Notes under the pieces: model-generated
Told to the model about the DNA's origin: nothing
Databases searched by the model: none
The model's input: only the letters and a program-made list of their open reading frames with translations
Position numbers and translations under genes: made by a program
Shown here: positions 35,791-47,082 of the stretch, piece after piece
How positions within the stretch are numbered: the stretch's first letter is position 1
Layout: every line of letters begins with the position of its first letter
Assembly: GCF_954871325.1 (NCBI RefSeq)
Contig: NC_088776.1
Coordinates: forward strand, 55,136,569-55,200,568
Source: Gordionus sp. m RMFG-2023
Taxonomy: Eukaryota; Nematomorpha; Gordioida; Chordodea; Parachordodidae
Direction of reading: 5' to 3'
DNA: 64,000 nt

Positions 35791-38143
35791 TAATATTTTG
35801 TTACTTTTTTTCAAAAACAAATTAATTTATTTAAGATTTGCGTTAGGAAATTCTTTCAACAAATCAAAACAAGATGTTTTTATTTTAAAAAAAATTTTTA
35901 AAGTGTAATTTTTGGAGAATGAAATGACAATGTGAACATCCTTTTAATTGAAATTTGAAGCTAATAAATTTAATTTTAAAATAACACATAATTTTAAAAA
36001 ATATTCCTATTTGAAGATAAGCATAATAATCAATTTCCTTAAACCATATTTTTTTTGTAAACGTGAGAATACTTAGACACATTAAGGTAGATGGAGGGGG
36101 GGGGGAGGATTTTTCAACAGGTTAAAGAAATTTTTTATTATGTGGTAAAATGCAGATTTAATCTTATGAGAGCTTTTGCATATTTCGTGTCAGCCGACAT
36201 TAGTGGAAATCAAGGGCCTCAACCTGACCCCACCCCCATTATTGCTCTATATTATCGCTGTTATACAATTTTATGACATAGGTTTATCCTAGATTTTACT
36301 ATAGCCGGAAGAAGCACTATTAAGGCAAATTTTTTCGAAATAAATTTTATTGGAGGTTTAGGTCCATTTATTGTAGATAATTGGCTATGTTATATTATAA
36401 AAATAATTTTAAGTTTTTATATAAAAAAAAATTTTTTCAAAAAATTTTGATTTCCAATTATTATTTATAGTGATCATATACATACTTAGGGGAGGGGGTG
36501 GGGTAAAATTTATTGGCTTAAAATTATATTTACAAATAGGTAAATTATGGTGTGAAATTTCCCACTAGTTACGCCTATGTTGTCCATGCTGACAGCTGAA
36601 CGATCAATATTTAAAACTTTAGAAAGTTTTGTTTTAGATGTTGAATAGAGTGCATTAATCAGTCTTTTTCTTATTTTGCTTAAAGATACTAATTGGTGAA
36701 CAAGAAATATAAACTAAATATTTGATTTATGCCAATATTTATTGCCTGAGTAATTACTTATCAATTCCTCAATCAATTTTGCTTAATGCAAAAAAAGAAA
36801 CAGTTTTAATAAAAATAGAAACTATGAGAATCATCTTTTTAGAATAATTCGAAAAACTTATATCAAACCCTTAGGGTTCATTTTTACTATAATCTGGGGG
36901 AAAATAATTATTGGTAAAATAAGAAAAAATGTAGCATTACAAAAGAACACAGAATCCAAAAATTGTAAATATCTGGTTGAGTTTGACTTTAGTTCTTTGT
37001 TTATAATTCTTTAATAAATTTTACAAACAAAAATGAAGTATATTAATTACAAGCTAAATAAAAACTACTATATCACGCCTAAATATGAAGTTAACTAAAC
37101 TTCTCTATCCATTAATTCTGAAACCTATCAATAACTAGTGAATATTTATATTTAGTACTAAAGTTTTAGTGATTAAAAAATTGTTTGGTAGATAGTTTAA
37201 AGAATATAGCATTAAAAGCAAAGGTAAGACAAAATCTCTAAGATTTCTTGCTAGAACAATAATTATAAAAGCGCTAAATATGTAAGAGCGCTAATATGTA
37301 ATACCTGATTAGTATTTATAATTCATCAATCAATTATAAGTCAAAAAAAAACACAAGCTTTAGCCGAAGTCTTAAATATCGGATTTTAAATTGCGATTAA
37401 CAAAATAAAAATTGTTTTTTAATTAATATAAGTCTATTCTGCTCATTTAACCTACAAAATATTAAAAATACGCGCTCACACTATAGCTATACGATTTAAA
37501 AATGTGAATTAGGTACAGCACATCTAAATTTTAAAATAGTATATTGTAAATCCATAAACATAAGCCACGTATTAGAATAACTTTTTATTGTAAGTATCAA
37601 TTGTATAATATAATGTAAATATTTATAACTATACAGTATTTTTAAAAAATATAAGGTAATAATGATGAATTTTGAAGAAATAAAATTGTATTCTAAAATT
37701 TCTAATAAATGGTTATAAAAAAATATATATTAAATTATTTGTTGAGTAATAAATGCTTTTTCGTCTGGAATTGATGCAAGGAATCAAGATCTTATTTGCA
37801 GTTCACACATTGACATGCCCTTCTGTAAATGCATAAATAGTATATTTTTTATAATTTCGAATTAATAAAAGAAAATAAGAGTATATGAATCGATCAGAAA
37901 CAATCCAACATGTAAATGGTCATTTTAAAAAATATAGTTTTGAGTTATATTTTATCTGAATTATCTTTAACACAATCTAAAAAATTCTCAGTATATTAGG
38001 GTTTCATAGATATTTTTTTAAACTAAAATACAAAATTTTACCAAGGTTTCTATAGATTAAATTATTTAAATATTTGATAAATAGCAAATTTTGGAATTAT
38101 TAAAAGAAGCAAAAACATACAATTCATTTATAATTAATCATGC
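35791..38143. other. Intergenic between genes B and C
   Basis: No exon-like SOUL motif and no other gene found. G runs at 36,096-36,104 and 36,489-36,503; the latter is followed by a transposon-end-like CCACTAGTTACGCC near 36,565. The missing exons 2-5 of gene C would be expected here but are not seen. Confidence 0.55.
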
Positions 38144-38449
38144 TTACAATCCAGATTTAGTTTTATTCTTCGACTCTTGTTTCAAAGTTTTGATGATCTT
38201 AGCTGTTTCCACCTTTTTATTTATTGGCAAAGAAGATTTTTCATCCGATATCAATTTCTTTGTTGCGTGGATCTCTACATGGGAAGTGTTGAATAAAGGA
38301 TGGGCATGCACCTTATCACCGTCAGGGTGACTATGATGATGGTGATGAGATAAAGCATCAACGGTATCCTCATCTTTGTGATGGTCGGTCACTCCTAACT
38401 TTGAAAGCGCTAACAGGCTTATCAGTAATACTATAATGGGATTAAACAT
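38144..38449 (-). pseudogene. SOUL-family gene C: truncated exon 1 only
   Basis: The ATG at 38,449 gives MFNPIIVLLISLLALSKLG, nearly the same signal peptide as gene D (MFKPILVLLISLIALLKLG), then TDHHKDED and a strong His run (HHHHHSHPDGDKVHAH). Homology to gene D ends at NKTKSG, where a stop follows after about 101 residues. The family module and all SOUL exons are absent to the left. It keeps the D-like promoter blocks. Most likely a truncated duplicate. A short secreted His-rich peptide cannot be excluded, because the frame itself is clean. Confidence 0.75.
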
Positions 38450-38592
38450 TATTATATTTAGGTAAAGAAAAATATTTTTATGATAAAAAATCAAGAAAAT
38501 GAAGTTTATTTAAGCTTCTTTTTTTATAAATATATATTTAAATTTATGATTATTAAATTAAATTTCGAAATAAATGCTATAGTGTTTATTTA

Positions 38593-38690
38593 TTAAATGG
38601 ACGCCCTATAGGACAAAGGGTAATGTATAATTCAAAAAAAATAAACGATAAAATGGCCTTACGAAAGGTAAATAATGGCGACCTTTTGTT
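38593..38690 (-). promoter_or_regulatory. Conserved upstream blocks, gene C
   Basis: TTAAATGGACGCCCTAT at about 38,595 and AACGATAAAATGGCCTTACG followed by AAAGGTAAATAATGGCGACC (38,644-38,690). Both align with gene D. The second block is an imperfect palindrome (AAAGGT ... ACCTTT). Position 145-240 bp upstream of the ATG. Confidence 0.5.
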
Positions 38691-38929
38691 TATTAATCTT
38701 TTTATAATACTGTAATAAATTATTATTCTTTAACATTATGCTATTGTGAGGGTTTTATTTTTTCAAATGTCTAAGATATTTTCAATAAGGGGCTTATTAA
38801 AAAAACATTTTGACAAAAGAGTATTGTACATAATATTTAAAATTATATACAATTTCAAATAATTTTTCTTTCTCATACAAAAAATAAGAAACATAATACA
38901 CTTCTCAAGTTAAAATAAAATGGAAGGGA

Positions 38930-38970
38930 GGGGGGAGGGGGTGAAGGTATTTTCTTTGTATGATAATCAT
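38930..38970. repeat. Paralogous upstream segment shared with 53,865-53,905
   Basis: G-rich tract followed by GGTATTTTCTTTGTAT, then related AT sequence; the same order occurs upstream of gene D. It shows that the duplication that made C and D included about 500 bp of upstream DNA. Confidence 0.55.
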
Positions 38971-41089
38971 CACGACATATGGACATATTAAAATATGTAT
39001 AAGTTATAGTTTAGTAAACAGAATCGAAAAAACATAAAATAAACTTGTATTTTAACAACCAAAAAAGAAAAAAATATATGATAATACCAAACACTTAAAA
39101 ATAAACTAATTAGAGTGCCCTATTTATAAAGCTGTTTAACCTAAGATAAATAGCAATAAATAATAAAAATAAGTTTGCCAATTTTTTATATATAATAATC
39201 AGAGGTCTGGAACGGGCCCTAATAATGGTATACATATAACAATACTAGCCAATCCAATTTTAAAAACAAATTAACTGGATCTGGTCTGGAATATAATATA
39301 TATATATAAATAATCTACGTATAGTAATTTTTAAAGGATGTTCAAGCGACACCCCTGTGGTGATCCCCAAGCAGTCGCCCATGCTTGAACAATAAATTTG
39401 CTTGCTTATATCAAAATATGTAGCCTCTGAGCCATATCTACCACTTTAAATTTTTTCTGTAATAAATCAACTTAATAAAAAAATTTTAACCATACGAGCT
39501 ACACATTTGAAATTTTTTTTTTTCCTATATAAAAATTTTGGGAAATCTTTGTCTCTTTTTTTCATTTTCAATGTCAATATTAGAATAGAGAGCAATCTAA
39601 TTTTTATTCTTAGAGTCTAATAAACCTATTGATTTTCATTTTTAGAATTATCAGAAAAGCTTGATTTACTTCTGGAAAACACTCGATGCTTGATTTTATA
39701 AAAAAAAAATAAACGGGGTTTATATATGAAAACAAATTTTATGCCTATCAATTTACCTTCCCTGGAAGGATTAAAACTTAAAATTTTATATTTTCGTGGA
39801 AGGATTTATCTTAAAAGCCCCCCCCCCCTCCGTATATCTTTGGAGAACTTTTGGATATATAAGTTTATATCAAATTATAAAGGGAGGATTGATCAATACA
39901 GTAAAATATAAATAGTTAAGTATCACAATAAAATGTTTCTGTGTAAATTCAGCGAAACTTTTATCCCGAATCCATGTTAGCGAATATTATCCAAGATATT
40001 ATAAACAAATTTAATATCATGAGGTTAATATCGCTATATTTTCGAATAGTGACTATTTTATATTGAAATGTTTATTCTTATGATCATATTAATTGAATAA
40101 TATTTTATTTAAAAAATAGAGTTTTTAATTTTTTTTCTAAACATAATAAATTTATTTAATGATTAATGAACTTAGATTTGGTTTGTAAAATTTATTATTG
40201 GAATATTATTTTTTTGTTATCCTGTCCAATGCTTTTCCTAGAAGTCTCATTTAATAAGAATCGCACACAAGGAACTCAAGCTTTATTAATAATGCATTGA
40301 TTGTTTAAACCCTATCTTTACTCGCATGATTAATATCTGGGTTGCGCCAATATTTATCTATTTATAAATTCATCAATCAGTTTTGCCAGTCACTAACCAT
40401 AAACATAGTTATAAGCTAAATAAAAACGATAACATTACTCATTAGATTGTAATCAACGAATTTTGAATGCAATTCAAAAAAATAAATTATATCTAGTGAT
40501 ATAAGGGATTTCCACAATAATTTCAAAATATTCTTGAATCTTATAAATTTACGATCTTCATTGATATTTTTTTATCTATTCTGTTTAACTTAGATTTAAA
40601 ATATTAGTTATATTTTCAAAATATTTGAAAGGAATCTGAATCCAATAGTAAGACGCAATTTTAGCACTAAGTTTCAAACTTTGGATTTTGAAGCTTAAGT
40701 CAATAATAATGCTTAATTACAAGATATATAACTTTGTATTTATATCATTTATTTTCTGTAATTAATCAGAATTATAACTACTTAAAGTAATTTTTACTGA
40801 ATTTCCAAAAGATTATTTTACTAAGTTAAAAATTTAAACTTTCTTAAAATAGAATTAGTTATAAAATTTAATATATCATTCAGAAATTTTTACGTTTTAA
40901 AGAGTCTCAAGAAAATAAAGATGCCTTGACCAAGAAATATTTAAATCTACTTACAATTAAAATTGTTAAGATAAAAGATAATAAAGAAATACATAATCAT
41001 TCTAAAAATCCAATAAAAATGAAGAACATAAAATATTCATTCAAATAAGAATAAAGCTTTGAATAATATTATCGAATATATTAAATATA
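38971..41089. other. Intergenic, mostly featureless AT-rich DNA
   Basis: Apart from the 5S-like segment (39,345-39,455) and an 11-base C run at 39,818-39,828, I see nothing that I can support. Confidence 0.5.
39345..39455 (-). repeat. Possible 5S-rRNA-like SINE remnant
   Basis: On the minus strand, GATATAAGCAAGC, CATGGGCGACTGCTTGGGGA and the end GGGTGTCGCTT loosely follow the order and spacing of the 5S internal promoter and 3' part (AGCTAAGCAGG, GGATGGGAGACCGCCTGGGA, GGGTGCTGTAGGCTT). Too diverged for a gene; a 5S-derived SINE relic is possible, chance resemblance also. Confidence 0.25.
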
Positions 41090-41290
41090 TTGTGGCGATA
41101 CGCGTATCCATTAAGTGGTTCGATCAAAGGCACTACATTTGCATAATCTCACGAAGCTGATAATTCACCTAACACGGAGTTAAAATAGTTTCGCAACTCC
41201 TACTAGCAGCCTTTTTGGGTGACTTCCGATGAAAATTCTATCATGGACAGGACAAGTAGGAGGATTTCATATCGAACACTTAACCCTTGT
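41090..41290. other. GC-richer island of unknown nature
   Basis: About 200 bp with near-balanced composition in a strongly AT-rich setting. It contains GATACGCGTATC, GTGGTTCGATCAAAGG (B-box-like) and, on the minus strand, AGTGTTCGATATG. No long open frame. Could be a SINE or an old exon. Confidence 0.35.
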
Positions 41291-42353
41291 TTGACAGCTT
41301 TATTTTTATGATCTTATTTTTTTAAAAAAATTAATTCATTTTAATTCCGTTTTATTAGAAAAAATGAGTAAAATTGCTTTCAAATTGAGTAGAAGCGTTT
41401 AGAGTTGTTTTTCCTAAAAATGCTGTTATTTAAGTTGAACTGATATTTATTTTTAAAAAATGTGAAAACAACAAATTTCTATTTTTCTTCTAAGAAAGAA
41501 GAAAAGTTATACTATATTATAAAATTTTTTGCCTTCATATTCACTTGTGGTAAAATTTAATCATTCATGCTACACTGGAACACCTGAAACTCAAGCAAGT
41601 ATAAAATATATTATATTTTAAAATTTATTCGAATATTGTTAATTATTTATTTGTAAAGTATAAATCTTATTGACATTTATTTAGCTAATATTGGATGGAG
41701 AATATCATCAAGGAGCATTTTTTCTGTGATCCATCTAACGATAATTATTAAAGTAAGGATGATTGTAAAAATGAAGAGAAGGGTTGGAATAAATAATAGT
41801 CGTAGGAAGTTATTATCTCAGACAACCACGGAGTTTAAATCACATAGAAAACGAGTTTATATTAATGAAATATGTGATCATCATAAACTAAAATAATTAT
41901 AAGCTTGAGATAAATCAAATGATTTATATTTTTCCTAATTCTCACCTACTTCCAAAATCTTCTATGATTTTTATTAATAATCTGAGAAAATTCTTAGTTT
42001 TCAGTATTTTTTGTGATAAAATTATAAGCATTTCAGATTATTTTATTTACTTTTAATAGCATAGACCATGGATTTTTAATATTTAAGTTGAAAAGGGTGG
42101 GGGGGGGGTAAATTTATTGGAATAAAAATCTGAACAATAATGTCTCCTTATTACTTACATACAATCATGAGTGATAAGAGACCAGAAAGAAATTGGCTAA
42201 TTTACTTTTTATTACATCAGATAAAGGTTACATGCATTCTTAAAAAGTAACAAAAGATTCTTAAATTTCATTTGCGATTTATGGTGGGTAAAATAATATT
42301 GAATATATTGCATTCCTTATAAATGCATTCTCAATATGTATATTTTTTTCACG
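41291..42353. other. Intergenic, nothing recognised
   Basis: AT-rich; a run of 10 G at 42,099-42,108 followed by GTAAATTTATTGG, a context shared with 36,496-36,515. Confidence 0.5.
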
Positions 42354-42369
42354 ATACTACTTCGCGGTA

Positions 42370-42583
42370 TGATTGTTAAACGGCTCATTTTGAGCCTATT
42401 TTTAAAAACGGCTAACACAATATTTTAGCCAGAAAAATGTTATGCAAGCCTGAAGATTTTGCTCATAGAAGGAACAGAGGTCTAGACATATATTATCGAA
42501 ATCTCGAAGCTTAGGCAATATTTTTTGGCTAAAATATTGAGTTAGCCGTTTATAAAAATCGGCTCAAAACGAGCCGTTTAACA
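42370..42583 (+). mobile_element. Palindromic MITE with 16-bp flanking direct repeat
   Basis: 214 bp. Inverted ends TGTTAAACGGCTCATTTTGA and TCAAAACGAGCCGTTTAACA, followed inward by further matching arms (AAAACGGCTAACACAATATTT opposite AAAATATTGAGTTAGCCGTT). It is flanked on both sides by the identical 16-mer ATACTACTTCGCGGTA (42,354-42,369 and 42,584-42,599). Non-coding. Other members: 4,577, 10,992 and 31,891, and a decayed one near 21,490. Confidence 0.88.
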
Positions 42584-43719
42584 ATACTACTTCGCGGTAG
42601 AAATCGCCATAAAGCGTTCGCGAAAAAGTATCTCTAATAGCGTGTTCCCGATAAAAATTTGCAATATTATCTATGGCTCGCGGAATTGATTTCTCGATAT
42701 TACTTTACTTATAAGTTTCTAAACTGATACGTAATGAAATGATATAATCTTTTATTTATTAATATCTTCCCTTTATTGTCGCATATTAGGTAAAATTTAC
42801 TCTTTATACAAATTATTTATACACCTATCTTATCAAAAAGTGAAAAAATTATGACGTATCGGATACTAATGCAGAAAAAAAAATAATGAAAATGCGGTTT
42901 TACGACATAATTACAAATATCAAAAAATAAATTAAGATAGAAAACTTCGCTGGGTTTACAAAAGATCTTTTACAATATTGTATATTAATCTGAAAGTCTC
43001 ATTATCCAAAATAATAAAGGGATAAAATTAACAGTAATTACGCCTATATATTTGTGTTTTTGGCCTTATCCGCTATTAATATGGCTGATAAATAACATTT
43101 GAAACTGCAGAATGTATAGTTCCGTCCATATAGCTTATTTTTGCTAGGTACACATTTGGAAGTGTCTTCAGTGATTAATAACGGATTTCATAGATTGATA
43201 TGAAATTTGAACTCTCAACATGAATAATATCTAAAGTCTGAAATTTAGTAAACTAAATATTCATCTGTCTGTTTCGATTTCCGTAAATTTATTTCTGGAG
43301 ATTTTTATCAGGTTAATAGATAATACTCTAAAAACCAGGGACCCTGAGTGAACCGTAACGAACCGTGAAACCATTATAAATATCTGAACCATAACCGTAA
43401 CCGATATAATTATTTTTTGAAGGAGTAAATCTTTATAAACAATTAAACCGGTTCAGATTTTATATTTTAGAAATGGAAATAATTTGAATATCCAGAATTT
43501 ATAAACTTGCTCTTATACTACTGGCAGCTCCCGCAACACAAGTTTCTGTAGAAAGGGCTTTTTCGGGGCTACAATTTGTGTTATCGTCACCTCACAACGA
43601 ACAAAAAGGAATCCATTTATATTAGAAAATATATTACTTATACGTTCAAATAATATATTTAAAAATGAGTTATTTTGAATCTTATATATATTTTTTTATA
43701 TATGATACATAGATGCTTA

Positions 43720-46700
43720 TATCGCCGGGGTGGCCTAATGGGTAAGATGTACGCTTGGAAACACGAGTATGAACAAGGACGCAGGTTCAATCCTGGTAAG
43801 AACCATAAAAACTTTCGAGTTTTTCTTCGATGACTGATGTGTAAAAGACATATGGTATGATGAATTTCGGAGCTTAGAGATGACACCCCGGTCACCGACA
43901 GGCCTGGACAGCCGGGTGCTAGGATACCTGTCCAATAAACAAAATGAAGAAAACAAATGGAAATATGAATATGAAAGATAGGGCGTTCCCTCCAAGCGAC
44001 GCGCAGGGTGTAGACCTCCATCCTTTGAAAAGTAAAGTAAAGGTCAAAGCAAATAAAACAAGATGAGCAAGTTTGAATATTGGGACGCTTAAAGGTAAGA
44101 CGAGAGAATTGGCATCAATGTTGAACAAGAGAAAAGTTGATATAGCGTGCATACAAGAGACGAAATGGAAAGGACAGAAGACTTTGATGATTGGAGATGG
44201 GTATAAATTGTACTATAATGGACTTGTTAGCAATAGGAACGGTGTCGGCATCATCTTCAGTCAAGATCTAACCTCCTCAGATGTAGAAGTCAACAGGATC
44301 TCTGATAGACTAATGAAGTTACTCTGCATTGGTCAATCAATACTACACATCCTTTCATTATATGCTCCTCAAACGGGTTGCAAGGAAGAAGAGAAAGATG
44401 ATTTTAGAGCTATCCTCTATGAAGCTGTAATGGAAATCCCTAAGGATGACCTAGTCATAATTGGTGGTGACTTAAATGCGCATGTGGGGAAAGCAAGAGA
44501 TAGCTACAAAAGGCATCATGGTGGTTTTGGATATGGAGAAAGAAATGATGAAGGAGAGCATATACTGAAATCTGCGCAAGCCTTCGACCTTGCCTTAACC
44601 AACACCTACTATAGGAAAAAGGATAGTCATTTAATAACATACGAAAGTGGTACAAGGAAAACACAGATAGATTACATACTAATCTCTCGCAGAAGATTAA
44701 AAGATGTAATAGACTGCAAAGTCATCCCAGGAGAAGATATCGCCGCACAACACAAGCTACTAGTCATGGATTTACACATCTCAAATAAATCCACTCATAA
44801 CAAGATAAAACTGGAACCATGCATCAAATGTGGCAAATTAAAAACAATGACAAGATGCCTTTGCAATCAATGCAAACATTGAAACAATAGATTCCTCACA
44901 AGTCAGTGAAAAAATGTGGACAGACCTTTCATCCAGATTAATAGACACTGCCAAATCGACACTAGGCTTGACAAGAGGAGGCAACAAATCATACAAAGAA
45001 CTATGGTGGTGTAATGAAGAGGTACAAACCACTTACAGGAGAAAAAAGCCCTTTATAAAATATGGTACAAATCCAAAAACAAATCCAAGAGATTAGCTAC
45101 AAAGGCGGTGGCTAGAGCCAAATCTATGGCGTACGATGACATTTACGAAGATCTACATACCAAAGAAGGGTAAAATAAAATATACAGATTAGCCAAACAG
45201 CTAGAAAAGAACTCTAGGGATATAAATGGAGCTCCGAAAGTAATCAAAAATAAAGATGGGAAATTGATAATAAAGGAAAAAGAAATAATGAGTAGATGGA
45301 GAGAATATTTTCAGGAGCTTCTCAACTTTAATCCGCACATACTGCATCTAGACGAACACTCCCCTTGTCAAAACCTTGTACAACCTATAACACACAAGAA
45401 ATAATCACATACCTCAAGCATATGAAAAACAACAAAGCTAGGGGTCCAGACGATATTCCAATAGAAAGCCTTAAAGCACTAGGAGATGATGGAATACATC
45501 TCCTCACAAATCTATACAATAAGATACTTGGAAATGAAGAGGTTTCCCAAAAATGGAGGCAGAGCTATCTAGTTCCTATCTTCAAAAATAAAGGGGATCC
45601 ACATAATTGTCAAAATTACAGGGGCATAAAACTAATGTCACACTGTCTAAAACTATACCAAAAAATAATAGAAAAAAGATTAAGAGATATAATCGAAATA
45701 GGAGAGACTCAGTTTGGCTTTATGCCTGGAAGATCAACAACCGATGCTATCCACGCAATTAGGCAAATGAGTGAAAAATACAGGGAAAAGAACAAAAAGC
45801 TACACATGGTCTTTTTCGATCTAGAAAAGGCCTTTGATAGAATCCCAAGGAAACTTATCTGGTGGGCGCTACGCCACAAAAATGTTCCCGAAAAATATAT
45901 AAGTATAATACAGGATATGTATATGGGCCATATAGCAATGGTCCGTAGCACAACAGGTACTTCAGCAGGCTTCACAATAACCGAAGGAGTTCATCGAGGG
46001 TCGGCTCTCAGCCCACTTCTCTTCATTACAGTAATAGATGTATTAGCACAGTCTATACCTCAAACAGTCCCGTGGAATATGATATTTGTAGATGATATTG
46101 TGATACTTGCCGAAACTAAGGATGAAATGAAAGAAAGACTAGTGAGTTGGATAAATATCCTAAAAACGCACGGATTAAAAGTAAATAGAGAAAAGACGGA
46201 GTATATGGTGATAGGAGGAGATGAAACCGAGAGAATTGATATTAATGAATGGCAGATATCGGCAATTGAAAGCTGCAAATATTTGGGCTCCACTATACAA
46301 ACAAACGGCACAATAGAAAAAGAGATAAAGAGTAAGATTAATCAAGGGTGGCTAAAGTGAAGATCTTTATCTGGAGTGCTATTTGATAAAAGAATCCCAC
46401 ACAAATTAAAGGGAAAAATTTACAGTTCCATAATACAACCAACTATTCTATATTCGGAAACATGGCTAACCAAAGAATCAGACGAGAGAAGTCTACAAAC
46501 CATGGAGATGAGAATGCTGAGGATGATTGCTGGGGTAACAAGAAAGGATAAAGTGCGCAGTACAAGAATACTAAGTAGTTTAAAGGTAGTGCCCATTAAG
46601 ACTAAGTTATTGGTAAACAGACTTAGGTGGTATGGGCACACAATGAGAAGGCCTATGAACTACATAGGAAATAAATTTAAGAGTTTGGAAGTGATGGGCA

Positions 46701-46864
46701 AACGTAAAAGAGGAAGGCCAAAACTTCAATGGGGCCATAAAGTTAGAGCCAATATAAAGAAGTATAAATTAGATAAAAGAGATTGTATTAATAACATAAA
46801 GTGGAGAGAGATGTTGAAGGAGCTTACCACCAGAAAAGGTGAAAGCTAAAGAGAAAAAAAAAAT
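43720..46864 (+). mobile_element. Near full-length RTE-type LINE
   Basis: 3,145 bp, the usual RTE size, flanked by CATAGATGCTTA (43,708-43,719) and CACAGATGCTTA (46,865-46,876), a 12-bp target duplication with one mismatch, and ending in an A-rich tail. Codes for an apurinic-type endonuclease (44,073-44,882: IQETKWKG, GGDLNAHVG, IDYILIS), a linker (44,914-45,096), a reverse transcriptase (45,365-46,360: NYRGIKL, FGFMPGRSTTDA, FFDLEKAFDRIPR, HRGSALSPLLF) and a C-terminal region (46,376-46,849: HTMRRPMNYIGNK). Families usually carry these in one frame. Here there is a stop after the endonuclease, a frameshift near 45,390 (VQPIT to TQEIITYLK) and TGG to TGA near 46,358. The catalytic motif reads FVDD in place of FADD. 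Inactive by these criteria but fairly young. Confidence 0.92.
43724..43803 (+). promoter_or_regulatory. tRNA-like Pol III promoter at the LINE 5' end
   Basis: GGTGGCCTAATGGGTAAGAT fits an A box and GCAGGTTCAATCCTGG a B box, about 50 bp apart, starting four bases after the LINE's left target duplication. Cloverleaf pairing is poor and there is no T-run terminator, so this is not a tRNA gene. It looks like a tRNA-derived head belonging to the LINE's 5' leader. Confidence 0.6.
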
Positions 46865-47082
46865 CACAGATGCTTAAATAAAAATTAATTAGAAGATGAT
46901 GTTGCTTCAATAAAAAAAATTTCTAACCGTAGTGAACCTTTATAAATAGCTGAACCCAACCGAACCTTTATAAATTTCTTCTTAAGAACCATAATCAAAA
47001 GGTAACCATTATAATTTTTTACATACTGAACCGTAACCAAACTAAACTGTTATAAATAAAGGTTTGGATCCCTGCTCAAAAC

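Larger units (their letters stand above)
43336..47074 (+). mobile_element. Dead hAT transposon, split by an RTE LINE
   Basis: Starts CAGGGACCCTGAG, ends GGATCCCTG; flanked by CTAAAAAC (43,328-43,335) and CTCAAAAC (47,075-47,082), an 8-bp duplication with one mismatch. Subterminal GAACCGTAAC-type repeats occur at both ends, as in hAT transposase binding regions. At about 43,507-43,625 a plus-strand frame reads LLAAPATQVSVERAFSGLQ, the hAT C-terminal dimerisation motif; a stop follows soon after and nothing upstream of it is coding. So only the tail of the transposase gene is left. The LINE lies at 43,720-46,864, after the transposase tail. Confidence 0.85.

Noticed and set aside
38450-38494. 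Fifteen extra N-terminal residues for gene C
   Set aside because: The downstream ATG at 38,449 aligns with gene D's start (MF.PI.VLLISL.AL); the extension has no counterpart.
43724-43803. A tRNA gene
   Set aside because: A and B boxes are present but the arms do not pair well, there is no T-run, and the segment starts at the LINE boundary; kept as a tRNA-like LINE head.
43659-44152. Minus-strand open frames of 77-120 codons
   Set aside because: They are antisense to the LINE 5' leader and endonuclease and have no recognisable motif.
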